From NCBI RefSeq assembly GCF_025351285.1, contig NZ_JANXWG010000068.1, positions 1 through 64,000 on the forward strand: DNA of 64,000 bases, in the 5' to 3' direction. Made by a program: the position numbers and the translations under genes. The notes below the pieces were generated by a model, which worked only from the letters and a program-made list of their open reading frames with translations, searched no databases and was not told the DNA's origin. Below are positions 46,699 to 56,417 of the stretch, piece by piece. This DNA is from Novosphingobium sp. GTDB taxonomy: Bacteria; Pseudomonadota; Alphaproteobacteria; Sphingomonadales; Sphingomonadaceae. How positions within the stretch are numbered: position 1 is the stretch's first letter; each line of letters starts with the position of its first letter.

Positions 46699-48804
46699 TC
46701 AATTCGGCACATCGTCGATAAACTTGTACCAAGCGATGCTGGCTTTCCAACCATTAGCCTGCGCCACCTTGCTGAACCGGGCCCGGCCCTCGACTGAGCT
46801 GAGGTCGCTGAGCAGCTTGTCAGAAAAGCCGCCGCGTCCGGTGATCAGGACCACGCCGGACCAGCCTGGCTGCACTGTGCCGATTATGGTCAGTCGGTAC
46901 TTGTCCTTGCCGATCTGGGTGAGCGGAAAATTGCTTTTTGCCGTTTCCACGAACTGCGCTCGGGATCCGAAGAGCAGGGACACTTCATTCGACTTCTCGA
47001 TCGTATACATAGCAAAGTCGTCGGTTACGCCGCCCAGCGATATATCGGTGACGATCTGCGCACCGACTTTTCCCGTAAATTCGCCTTCCGTGATTTTGGC
47101 GAGTTCATAACGCGGCTGCGAAGCCATCAGGCGCGGCGCGCCAGTATCGCGAATCCCGCGCAGCGCATCGAGCGTGGAGCAGTACGATGCATCGATTGGC
47201 GCAACCTTGGCAAAATCGGACGAGGTCAACTTGGCACCCGTCTGGCGGACCGCGTCGAACACCTGGCTTTCGACTTGCGCCGGCTGGCTCGAAACGCCTT
47301 CGCCGGCAAGGCTGAAACCCCCTCCATCGGCGCGTGCAGCAACATCCACCCACGAACAGGTGACATTGGGCAGGCTCGCCAGGATCGCTTGCTGGACATC
47401 GCCTAAGGCTACGGTTTTGCCCGCCGGCAGCGCGGTCGGCGTCGACTGTGAAGATTGGGATTTTCCGCCGAATGCGATGAAACCAGCCGCCGCCAGCAGT
47501 GCCACCCCCACCGCAACGCCGCCGCCGATCAACACCTTGCGCGGGGGCACATGAACCGCGGCGCCAAGCGCGCCAGCCGCCATGCCCGGCTTCTGGCCCA
47601 CGACCTTGCCAGCCACCAAACCAGCGGCCGAGCCTCGCTGATGGGCCCCCTTGCCACCGCCCTGCGGCAGCACAAGCTGATCGAGCGCGGCGATGACTTC
47701 GTCCATCGAACGCAGGCGATTGGCCGGATCGGGCACCAGCATCCGATCGAGCACACCGCGCAGTGGTTCGGGCACCGCGTTGGTGTCGATGCCGTTGCGG
47801 CGCTTGGTGATCGCATCGACGGGCGAGCCGGCAAGATCGGCCGGCTCGCCCTGCGCCAGCGCCAGGATCACCAGCGCCAGGCTGTAGACGTCCGACCAGT
47901 TGCCCACCGAGTGACTGAAATCGCCCAATTGCTCGGGCGCCACGAATTTCATCTTGCCGGCAAAGCCGTTGTCGATGATCGTGTGGGCGCCGGCATTGGT
48001 GTCCTTGACGATGCCGAAATCGATGACCCGCGCACGATCGAGGCGATCGTTTTCGAGCAGGATGTTGTCGGGCGAAATGTCGCGATGCACCACGCCGACG
48101 TCGTGCGCCTTCTTGAGCCCCGATGCGATGCGGCGGGTCAGGGCGATCAGTTCGTCGACCCCGGGCTGGATTTTGCCCAGCGCATCCGACAAACTTATGC
48201 CTTCGATGAAGCCGGTGACGATGTATTCGCAGCCCAGTTGCGGTTCGCGCGCCTGCACCACGTAGCGCACCACGGCTTCGTGCTGCACGCTTTGCAGCGC
48301 ATTGGCTTCCTTGCGGAACATCGCCGCAACCTTGGGGTCCGCCGCCAGCGCCGGCAGGATGACCTTGATCGCCATCCGCTCGCCGCTCATGATGTTGCGG
48401 CCTTCGAACACCTCGCCCATGCCGCCGCGCGCGATAAAGCGCGTGACCTCGAACATGTGGTTGAGCACGTCGCCTTCCTTGATGCGGCCGGCTCCAGGCG
48501 CGAAACCGGTATTCGACATGCCGGCCATCGTTAGCGGCGGGTGCGTCGCAGCCGGGTATGGCGCCGGTTCGGGCGCCGGACCGGAAATTGCCGAAAGCGG
48601 CGGGTTGCTCGGGGAAAATACGGTCTCCCCCTCGCCATAGGCAGCGGGACCGCCGCCGGGATGGTGGGACGAGCCCCCTGGCGCAGGAAATTCCGGGGGC
48701 ATTGCGTGGGCGGTGCCAGCAGGGGGAGACGGCGGCGGCGTTGCGCCCGATGGTCGGAAAACCGTATCGTCGCGGTCGTTTTCGTCGTCGCTCACGTCGG
48801 TCAC
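46699..48804 (-). CDS. ppkA: T6SS-associated Ser/Thr protein kinase (PpkA-like)
   Basis: Hanks kinase: FIARGGMGEVFEGRN..MAIKVIL..VVHRDISPDNILLEN..IDFGIVKD; TM then periplasmic C-terminus. Confidence 0.92.
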   Translation of the reverse strand: MTDVSDDENDRDDTVFRPSGATPPPSPPAGTAHAMPPEFPAPGGSSHHPGGGPAAYGEGETVFSPSNPPLSAISGPAPEPAPYPAATHPPLTMAGMSNTGFAPGAGRIKEGDVLNHMFEVTRFIARGGMGEVFEGRNIMSGERMAIKVILPALAADPKVAAMFRKEANALQSVQHEAVVRYVVQAREPQLGCEYIVTGFIEGISLSDALGKIQPGVDELIALTRRIASGLKKAHDVGVVHRDISPDNILLENDRLDRARVIDFGIVKDTNAGAHTIIDNGFAGKMKFVAPEQLGDFSHSVGNWSDVYSLALVILALAQGEPADLAGSPVDAITKRRNGIDTNAVPEPLRGVLDRMLVPDPANRLRSMDEVIAALDQLVLPQGGGKGAHQRGSAAGLVAGKVVGQKPGMAAGALGAAVHVPPRKVLIGGGVAVGVALLAAAGFIAFGGKSQSSQSTPTALPAGKTVALGDVQQAILASLPNVTCSWVDVAARADGGGFSLAGEGVSSQPAQVESQVFDAVRQTGAKLTSSDFAKVAPIDASYCSTLDALRGIRDTGAPRLMASQPRYELAKITEGEFTGKVGAQIVTDISLGGVTDDFAMYTIEKSNEVSLLFGSRAQFVETAKSNFPLTQIGKDKYRLTIIGTVQPGWSGVVLITGRGGFSDKLLSDLSSVEGRARFSKVAQANGWKASIAWYKFIDDVPN

Positions 48805-49559
48805 AGCCCTTGCCCGATATCCGAGTTTTCGGCGAACTTGACCAGCGTGACTTCGTCGTTGGCAACAAGGATCATGGTGATATTGTCAGGCGCTCCGTGA
48901 GCATGGCAGCGGGCGATCAGCTCCTCCGCCGCATCGCAAAGCGGCATCTGCGTCAACACGTCGCGCAATTCGTCATCGCCGATCACGCCATGCAGGCCGT
49001 CGCTGCACAGCAACAACACGTCTTCATCCTCCAACCGGTCGACGATCGCGTCGACCACCAGTTCGGGCATGACGCCTACCGCCCGCGTCAGCGCGTTGCG
49101 CAAGGGGTGCGTGTCCATCTGCTCGGGCGCCAGGATGCCGTGATCGACCATCTCCTGAACCTGGCTGTGATCCTTGGTAAGCTGATGGATTTGGCGGCCT
49201 CGCAGCAAATAGGCACGACTGTCACCCACCCAGCACACGCCGAACTGATCGTCGCGCACCAGCAACGCCACCGCAGTCGTACCGATCCTGGCGCCGCTCG
49301 TTTCGGTTTCGCGCAGGATGGTATCGTTCGCCTGCTGCAGCGCGCGCGCCACTTGCGCCATCATCGGTTCGAGTTCGGGTTGGTCGGAAACGGCGCCGAG
49401 CGCCGCCACCACTTGCGCCGAAGCCCAATCCCCGCGCGACATGCCGCCCATGCCATCGGCCACCGCCCACAGGCCAAGCGCCTCCGAAGCAAAATAGCCG
49501 TCTTCATTCACTTTGCGGACGGCCCCGACGTTGGTTGCCGCATGCCATTCCAGTCGCAT
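48801..49559 (-). CDS. pppA: PP2C-family protein phosphatase (PppA-like)
   Basis: NVGAVRKVNEDGYF..LWAVADGMGGMSRGDWAS..LLLCSDGLHGVI; ATGA overlap with ppkA. Confidence 0.92.
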   Translation of the reverse strand: MRLEWHAATNVGAVRKVNEDGYFASEALGLWAVADGMGGMSRGDWASAQVVAALGAVSDQPELEPMMAQVARALQQANDTILRETETSGARIGTTAVALLVRDDQFGVCWVGDSRAYLLRGRQIHQLTKDHSQVQEMVDHGILAPEQMDTHPLRNALTRAVGVMPELVVDAIVDRLEDEDVLLLCSDGLHGVIGDDELRDVLTQMPLCDAAEELIARCHAHGAPDNITMILVANDEVTLVKFAENSDIGQGL

Positions 49560-49661
49560 GGATGTCACGCCTCGTTTCCATGATGCTTGCGAACAATAGA
49601 CACCGAATTCTCTTGCCTGCAACTTTTTCACTTGGTTGGATTGTTGGCGCGATGCTAAATC

Positions 49662-51026
49662 GTGGCAAATAGCACGCGGAGTGAGGGAGCGTGGTCCGTG
49701 CAAAGCGGCATCGTCGATTCCTATGATCCTCGTGAATGGGCCAAAAGCTGGGAACTGCGCCAGTCGCAGGCGCATGGCAACGGCCCTCGCCCAAGTCCAA
49801 TGCTGGCGCTTGGCCTTGCCGCGGCCATCCTGACAACCGGCGCGCTAACCGCCTGGATGTTCCACGAAGCGCCGTCCGCCGCGCCGGTGCGTGCCACCAC
49901 CGCCGCTACTCCTGCGAAACAGACCGGCCCTGGCGAAGTGCGGCGCACGCTGGTGATTTCGCGCGCAACAGACTTGCCGCAACTGCTGACGGCACAAGGC
50001 ATCGATCCCGCGCTGTCGCAGCAACTGGCCGCAAGCGCGCTGCCCGCGCTCGATCCCGCGGGCGAGGTCCGTGCGGTGCTGGTGCTCGATACGTCATCGC
50101 CGAAGCCGCGCTTTGTCCGGCTCGAGGCATCGAATGCCGACAGTTCGGGGGTCGTGGTCCGGCGCGATCCGGCCGGGCAGATCACCACTGCGCGCGTGGT
50201 TGCGCAAGTTTCGGAGAAAATCTTCGTCCAGCACGGTGTGATGGACGGGGACAGCTTCTATTCCTCGGCGGTCGCTGTCGGCATCCCGAACAGCCTGATC
50301 CCGGTCTTTGCCAAGGCGCTGGCGTTCGATTTCGACTTCCAGCGCGAAGTCGCCGCCGGCGATGCGTTCGAGACCGCCTATACGCAAAAGGTCAATGCCT
50401 CGGGCGAGGCTGTCGGCGCGCCGACGCTGCTGTACGCCTCGCTGACAACGGCCAGCAAATCGGCATCGGTCTACCGCTTCGTACCGCCCGGCGCGCAGGA
50501 GGAATGGTTCGACGCTTCGGGCCGCAGCGCCGTCCGTTCGCTGATGCGCACGCCGATCGATGGCGCGCGCATCACTTCGAAGTTCGGCATGCGCTATCAC
50601 CCGACGTTGCACTATAACCGTCTCCACAAGGGTGTGGATTTCGCCGCGCCGATCGGAACGCCGATCTATGCCGCGGCTGATGGCACGGTAACCGGCGCCA
50701 CGCCGACCGGGTGCGGCGGCAATATGGTGGTGATCCAGCACGACAAGGGACTGCAAACGCGCTATTTCCATGCCAGCCGCTATGCCGAAGGGCTGCATGC
50801 CGGGCAGCATGTGATGCAGGGGCAGACGGTCAGCTATGTCGGGGTGACCGGGACCTGCACCACCGGCCCGCACCTCCATTACGAAACGCTGGTCAACGGC
50901 GAACACGTCGATCCGCTTGGCATCCCGACCGACAATTCGGGCAAGGTGCTGGCGGGTCCGGAATTGCTTGCGTTCGAAGCGATGCGCGATCGGGTCGATG
51001 TGGGGCGGGCGCAGCAGCAGCAATGA
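49662..51026 (+). CDS. M23-family peptidoglycan DD-metallopeptidase
   Basis: LHKGVDFAAPIGTPIYAAADGTVTGA (HxxxD) and TGPHLHYETLVNG (HxH). Confidence 0.9.
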   Translation: MANSTRSEGAWSVQSGIVDSYDPREWAKSWELRQSQAHGNGPRPSPMLALGLAAAILTTGALTAWMFHEAPSAAPVRATTAATPAKQTGPGEVRRTLVISRATDLPQLLTAQGIDPALSQQLAASALPALDPAGEVRAVLVLDTSSPKPRFVRLEASNADSSGVVVRRDPAGQITTARVVAQVSEKIFVQHGVMDGDSFYSSAVAVGIPNSLIPVFAKALAFDFDFQREVAAGDAFETAYTQKVNASGEAVGAPTLLYASLTTASKSASVYRFVPPGAQEEWFDASGRSAVRSLMRTPIDGARITSKFGMRYHPTLHYNRLHKGVDFAAPIGTPIYAAADGTVTGATPTGCGGNMVVIQHDKGLQTRYFHASRYAEGLHAGQHVMQGQTVSYVGVTGTCTTGPHLHYETLVNGEHVDPLGIPTDNSGKVLAGPELLAFEAMRDRVDVGRAQQQQ

Positions 51027-51050
51027 TCGATCCGGACGCTCTCCGTCGCG

Positions 51051-51890
51051 TCAGCCGAGCGCGAACTTTCGCCCGCGCCTTGCCGTGAACGCCGGCCAGG
51101 TGGCGCAGGCCGCCAGCAATGCCGCCAGCACGAACACCGTCGACAAGCTGGCATTGAGCCCTTCCGCGCTGCCACCCCACAGCGGATTGCCGATCAGATC
51201 GACATCGAACAGCGCACCGAAACTGCCGACGCCCGGGTTGGGCGCGGCGCCGAACAGCAGCTCCTCAGCCCCGTTCCAGCCGAAATGCGCAGCAATCGGC
51301 AGCATCAGCCCACCGCTCCGGTTGGCCAGCACCCCCAGCCACAGTCCGGCCAGCACCAGATTGACGAAGGCGAGCGGTTCCTTTGCCGCGGCATAGAAGT
51401 GCACCGCCGCAAACCCGATCGCCGAAACCGCGATCCCCGGCCATCGACCCCAGACGGCCTGAAGTCCGGGCTGGAGCCAGCCGCGGAAATAGTACTCTTC
51501 GGCGGCAGTCTGCCCCAATGTGGCTACGATGCCCGCCAGAAAAGCCAGCACGACCGGTGCGTGGCTGGCCCCACGATGGTTGACGCCGGCGATCCCGGAC
51601 AGCACGAGCGCAGCGCCGACACCGGCGATGCCCAGCGCCAGCCCGATCGCGCCCAGGCCCGGCAACGGCCGCCCGAACCCGACCTTGCGCTTTTCAATCC
51701 GGAGGCCGGTCCACGCGACCAGCGCCAACAGGCCGAACACGGCAAGATCGAACAGGCTTTCCAGCAATGCCGGGTGCAGCGCGCCGATCGCGGGGCTTGC
51801 CAGCGCCAGGTTGAAGGTGTGCGTCGCCAGAAATATCATACCGATAGCAAGGCCCAGCGCCAGCAGCAGTCGGCCGATTGCCCTCAGCAT
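51051..51890 (-). CDS. CPBP-family intramembrane metalloprotease
   Basis: AAEEYYFRGWLQPGLQ, FAAVHFYAA, membrane-spanning. Confidence 0.85.
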   Translation of the reverse strand: MLRAIGRLLLALGLAIGMIFLATHTFNLALASPAIGALHPALLESLFDLAVFGLLALVAWTGLRIEKRKVGFGRPLPGLGAIGLALGIAGVGAALVLSGIAGVNHRGASHAPVVLAFLAGIVATLGQTAAEEYYFRGWLQPGLQAVWGRWPGIAVSAIGFAAVHFYAAAKEPLAFVNLVLAGLWLGVLANRSGGLMLPIAAHFGWNGAEELLFGAAPNPGVGSFGALFDVDLIGNPLWGGSAEGLNASLSTVFVLAALLAACATWPAFTARRGRKFALG

Positions 51891-52046
51891 GGCACGGTCG
51901 TGGCGAAATGCGTCTCGCTGCCTGCCGCCATTCCTGACCTCCGCATGACAGCAGCCCGCGCTCACACCGGCAGGCGCCGCACCGCAAACGTTAGAGGCGA
52001 TCGCGATCCGGTTCAATCCAATCAAGATCCATGCCGGCAGGCGAAG

Positions 52047-52703
52047 TCAGTTGCTTCCATCGCCCGATGTGCGCGCCGCCAGTTCGGGATCGAACCGGGG
52101 CCGTTCCAGCGCGAAGCTGTCGGTGTTGCGCACGTACCAGCCCGCACCGTGGGTGCGGCCGATCAGGTTCATCGCCGGGGTATCGAGGTAGAACTTTTCC
52201 GGATCGGCGATTAACTCGTCGGCCACGTGAGTCACCAGAATTTCGCCGATCAGCACGGTCTGCAGCGCACCGATGTCCATCGCAACCACCTTGCGGCATT
52301 CGAAACTGACCGGTGCAGTGGCGATGCGCGGCGGTTTCACCACGCTTGAGGGCACGGTTTCCAGCCCGGCATAAGCAACCTCGCTGACGTCGGGCGGCGC
52401 GTCGACGCTGGTCAGGTTCATCGCCGCGGCATCGTGCTCGCTGACCAGGTTGACCACGAATTCGCCATTGGCCAGCACATTGCGCGCGGTGTCCTTGAGC
52501 GCGCCGGTGCGCATGTCCTTGAGCAGGCCAAGCACCACCAGCGGCGGCTCCACGCCCACCGCGTTGAAGAAGCTGTAAGGCGCCGCGTTGACCACCCCGT
52601 CGGCAGACAGGCTGGTAACCCACGCGATCGGCCGCGGCGTGATGGTCGAAGTCATCAACTTGTACCGCTGGGCCAGCGGCAATTCCTGCATGTCGTAGCG
52701 CAT
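52047..52703 (-). CDS. Flavin reductase-like (FMN-binding split barrel) protein
   Basis: TITPRPIAWVTSLSADGVVNAAPYSFFNAVGVEPPLVVLGL. Confidence 0.88.
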   Translation of the reverse strand: MRYDMQELPLAQRYKLMTSTITPRPIAWVTSLSADGVVNAAPYSFFNAVGVEPPLVVLGLLKDMRTGALKDTARNVLANGEFVVNLVSEHDAAAMNLTSVDAPPDVSEVAYAGLETVPSSVVKPPRIATAPVSFECRKVVAMDIGALQTVLIGEILVTHVADELIADPEKFYLDTPAMNLIGRTHGAGWYVRNTDSFALERPRFDPELAARTSGDGSN

Positions 52704-52794
52704 TCCCGCAACACTCCCAGGCGAAATCACCCGTCCGGCCCCGCGCCTACCATCCTGCCCGGCTGACCGGAAGGCGGATCAAGGTGCGGGCCTG

Positions 52795-55140
52795 CTATTG
52801 CAGGAATGTCACCTCCAGCCGGCGCGTTTCGGTCGGCGGCAGGACAAACGCCAGCCGATCGGCCGAACCCGGCCCCCGCACGTGCAGCGTGATCGTGTCG
52901 GCGCTGGCAGAACCTTCGAACAGCCATTGGCCGACCGGCGCAGGGCCCCCGCCCGATCGCGCGACGGGATCGACGCACTCGCTCTGGAACGCCCCCTCGC
53001 CCACCGGAGGGAACAGCCACAGCGCGGGCTTGAGCGGTTCGGGGCGGAAGCCTTGGCTTGCGGCATCGACGATCATCGCCGATCCGGCGCGGGCGAACAG
53101 CAAGGGCAAGCCATCGAGTGGCGCGGGCAGGACGGCAGTACTGCCACCTTGGAAGGTTTCGCCCGTCCACACATCGTACCAAGGGTCGGTCCCCGGGAAG
53201 CGAACGGTGCGCGACGTCGCGCCCGGCTCCACAACCAGCGCCACCAGCAGATTGCGCCCGAGCAGATGGTCATCGCCTTCGGCCCATGCCGGCGGATCGG
53301 ACGGATGGTCAAGCCACAGCGGGCGCACAATCGGCTCGAAATCATGCGCGTAGCGGCACGCCAGGTCGTCGAAAAACGGCACCAATGTCTGCCGCAGTGC
53401 CATCAGCCGGCGGATTGCGGGCAGCACTTCGGGGTGCATCCACGGCTCATTGACCGCGCCGTCATCGTTCCACGAATGGATGCTGAAACGCGGCATCAGC
53501 ACGCCCGCCTGCACCCAGCGTAAGAACAGTTCGGGATCGGGCTTCGGTCCCGCAAATCCGCCGACATCGTGGCCCATGTTGGACACGCCCGACAACGCCA
53601 GGCCCAGCCCCATCTTGAGGTTGTAGCGCAGCGTCTTCCAGCTGGTGCAATTGTCGCCGGTCCAGGTCTGCGCGTAGCGATGGAGCCCGGCCATGCCCGA
53701 ACGCGTGACCACGTACGGCGCCTTGTCCGGCGCGTGCGCGATCTGCGCCGCACGGCTGGCGCGCATCATCAACAGCGGCTGGAGCGGGCGCGAATCGGAC
53801 GCCGGGCGAGCCTTGCCAAAGCTCGCAATCTGCGCGCGCGCGTCCCACACTTCGCATTCGTTGTTGTCGTTCCACGTCGCGGCGATGCCATAGCGCAGCA
53901 GCGCATCGGTCACCTGATCGCGCCACCATGCTGCGGTGTCGGGATTGGTGAAATCGAGCGCGCCGCCCGTCTCGTCCCAGTACTGGATCTCGGTCGGCGC
54001 GCCCTCATCATCCGCGATGAACAGGCCCTTGGCGGCCACTTCGGCAAAGCGCGGGTGATCAAGCAGCAGGGCCGGTTTGATATTCGCCACCAGCCGCACG
54101 CCCGCGTCGAGGTACGATTGCACGAAGGCAGCGGGATCGGGAAACTTGTCGCGGTTCCAGTGGAACACGTAGCGCTTCGCCCCGATCGAGGTGTAGCCCG
54201 ACGACAGGTGGAACGAGCTGCACCCGATATCTTGTTCTTCCAGATGCGCGAGGAACTGCGCCATCTGCACCTGCGCATCGGGCGCATCGGTGTAGCTCAT
54301 GGTCGAGCCCGAATAGCCGAGCGACCAGCGCGGCATCAGCGCCGGGCGGCCGGTCAGCCAGGTGAAGCGCCGCGTCACCGCCAGTGGATCGGGGCCGGCG
54401 ATCATCCACAAGTCGAGATCGCCCGCCGTCGCGCGGACGTGGCGATAGTGGCCGTGGTAGTTGTCCAATTCGGCGCCGAAATCGAACACCATGTCGCTGG
54501 TGTTGTCGTAGAATTCGCCATGGCACGCGCCGCTTTCGTCGGCGGCGAGCACGTAAGGAATGTGCTTGTAGAGCGGGTCGCCGGTCTCGGCATCGTAGCC
54601 CATCGCGTCGAGGTTGGTGAGCCGGAAGCGCCGCCCGCTGCGGTCCATCGGCCCGCTGCGTTCGCCCAGCGCATAGAACCGCTCGCCGGGTTGGCGGGTG
54701 AGATAATGGTGCACCGCGCCGTCCCACCAACCGAAATCATAGGCTTGCGTGGGGCGATCGGCGGCCATGACTTGCCAACCATCTCCCTGCTTTAGCGACC
54801 ATGAGCAGTGCAGCCCGCGCAACATCACATCGAGCCGCAGTTGCGTGGTTTCGATCCGCAACGCGCCCTCGTTTTCGCTCAGCGCAAACTCGGGGCAGGC
54901 AAAGCCTTCGACACTCATCCGGTCGCGGCCGGGTTCGGCAATGTCTTCGGCGCCCGGTGCGATCGACCAGCTCGGTCCGCCGTGGAGCGTACCGTCGGGG
55001 AGCAGCAGCAAGCGGACAATATCCTGTTCGAGCACGAAAATGTGCGCCAGCGCGCCGGTGTCCGAAGCAAGCGTCACCCGGCCCGGCCCCCGCTCGGAAA
55101 CTGCGAAGATCGGCGGCTGCGTCAGCGTGGCGCGCCTCAT
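52795..55140 (-). CDS. Glycoside hydrolase family 31 (alpha-glucosidase/alpha-xylosidase-like)
   Basis: PRWSLGYSGSTMSY..; ATWNDNNECEVWD nucleophile region; YALGERSGPMDR; ATGA overlap with the MFS gene. Confidence 0.92.
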   Translation of the reverse strand: MRRATLTQPPIFAVSERGPGRVTLASDTGALAHIFVLEQDIVRLLLLPDGTLHGGPSWSIAPGAEDIAEPGRDRMSVEGFACPEFALSENEGALRIETTQLRLDVMLRGLHCSWSLKQGDGWQVMAADRPTQAYDFGWWDGAVHHYLTRQPGERFYALGERSGPMDRSGRRFRLTNLDAMGYDAETGDPLYKHIPYVLAADESGACHGEFYDNTSDMVFDFGAELDNYHGHYRHVRATAGDLDLWMIAGPDPLAVTRRFTWLTGRPALMPRWSLGYSGSTMSYTDAPDAQVQMAQFLAHLEEQDIGCSSFHLSSGYTSIGAKRYVFHWNRDKFPDPAAFVQSYLDAGVRLVANIKPALLLDHPRFAEVAAKGLFIADDEGAPTEIQYWDETGGALDFTNPDTAAWWRDQVTDALLRYGIAATWNDNNECEVWDARAQIASFGKARPASDSRPLQPLLMMRASRAAQIAHAPDKAPYVVTRSGMAGLHRYAQTWTGDNCTSWKTLRYNLKMGLGLALSGVSNMGHDVGGFAGPKPDPELFLRWVQAGVLMPRFSIHSWNDDGAVNEPWMHPEVLPAIRRLMALRQTLVPFFDDLACRYAHDFEPIVRPLWLDHPSDPPAWAEGDDHLLGRNLLVALVVEPGATSRTVRFPGTDPWYDVWTGETFQGGSTAVLPAPLDGLPLLFARAGSAMIVDAASQGFRPEPLKPALWLFPPVGEGAFQSECVDPVARSGGGPAPVGQWLFEGSASADTITLHVRGPGSADRLAFVLPPTETRRLEVTFLQ

Positions 55141-56417
55141 GCGTCGCGCGCTTCCTGCGCGGCGATCAGTTGGCGGATGAAAATGAACAGGATTGCCGCG
55201 CCGATCAGGTCGAACACGCCCAGGAACCCGAACAGCGGCCCATAGCCCACGGTGTCGGCGAATTGCCCGAGCGCGAGGCTGAACAGCAGCCCGCCGATCC
55301 AGCCCGCCTGGCTGACGAAGCCATTGGCCACGCCCACTTCGTCGGCGGCGTAACAATCGGCAGACAGCGTGTTGATCAGCACCGATAATGTCTGGTGCGC
55401 AAACCCGCCGATGCACAGGAACACGATCGCCCAATAGGGGCTAGCGACCAGCCCGATGCAGCCCGGCGCGATCATCAACACCGCCGCCAGACCCACCCCG
55501 ATCACGCGGCTGCGGATAAGTTGCACCCCGAACACCCGCGCGATGAACGGCGAGACATAACCGCCGCACAACCCGCCCAGATCGGCGGCCAGGAACGGCA
55601 TCCACGCGAACATGGCGATATGCGCGATGTCCATGCCGCGCTCCTTGGCGAGATAGAGCGGGATCCAGAAGCTGAAGGTTTGCCACGCCGGTTCGGCCAG
55701 CATGCGCGGGATCGCGATCGTCCAGAACTTGGGTTGCGACAGCAGCACGCGCACTTCGGCCAGGCTGTGCTTCTTGCGCCGGCTGGAGTGCAATTGCCCG
55801 GCCTCGATATAATCGCGCTCGCCCGCAGTCAGTCGCTGGTGCTCGGCCGGAGTGCGGTACAGCCAGTACCATGCGGCGGCCCACACCAGCCCCAGCCCGC
55901 CGGTTACCAGAAACGCGGCGCGCCAATCGAACCAGATCGCCAGCGCCGAAACCAGCGGCACCGCCAGCACCGCGCCCATCGCGGTGCCCACGTTGACCCA
56001 GCCGATCGCCATCGAGCGTTCGCGTGCAGGGAACCATTCAGTCGAGGCCTTGACCCCGGCCGGGATCACCGCGGCTTCGCTCATCCCCAGAATTCCGCGG
56101 AACAGCGCGAGGCTCAGCCAGCCGCCGGCGAAGGCGTGGAGCATGTTGGCCAGCGACCAGATCGCCGCGAACAGCGCGAACCCGGCCCGCAGCCCGATGC
56201 GGTCGATCACCAGGCCGCACACGGGCAGCATCAGCGTGTAAGCCAGTTGGAACGCGCCTACGACGTAGCTGTATTGCGCGGTCGTGATCGACAATGTGGC
56301 CTTGAGCGTGGGTGCCAGCACGCCGAGCGAATTGCGCGCAAGGTAGTTGAGCACGGTGCCGACGAAAATCACCGCGATGATCTGCCAGCGCACATTGCGG
56401 CGCAGCAGGGCGATCAT
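55137..56417 (-). CDS. MFS transporter, hexuronate/ACS family-like
   Basis: 12-TM; FVGTVLNYLARNSLGVLAPTLKATLSIT..; adjacent to uxuB/uxaC. Confidence 0.88.
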   Translation of the reverse strand: MIALLRRNVRWQIIAVIFVGTVLNYLARNSLGVLAPTLKATLSITTAQYSYVVGAFQLAYTLMLPVCGLVIDRIGLRAGFALFAAIWSLANMLHAFAGGWLSLALFRGILGMSEAAVIPAGVKASTEWFPARERSMAIGWVNVGTAMGAVLAVPLVSALAIWFDWRAAFLVTGGLGLVWAAAWYWLYRTPAEHQRLTAGERDYIEAGQLHSSRRKKHSLAEVRVLLSQPKFWTIAIPRMLAEPAWQTFSFWIPLYLAKERGMDIAHIAMFAWMPFLAADLGGLCGGYVSPFIARVFGVQLIRSRVIGVGLAAVLMIAPGCIGLVASPYWAIVFLCIGGFAHQTLSVLINTLSADCYAADEVGVANGFVSQAGWIGGLLFSLALGQFADTVGYGPLFGFLGVFDLIGAAILFIFIRQLIAAQEARDA

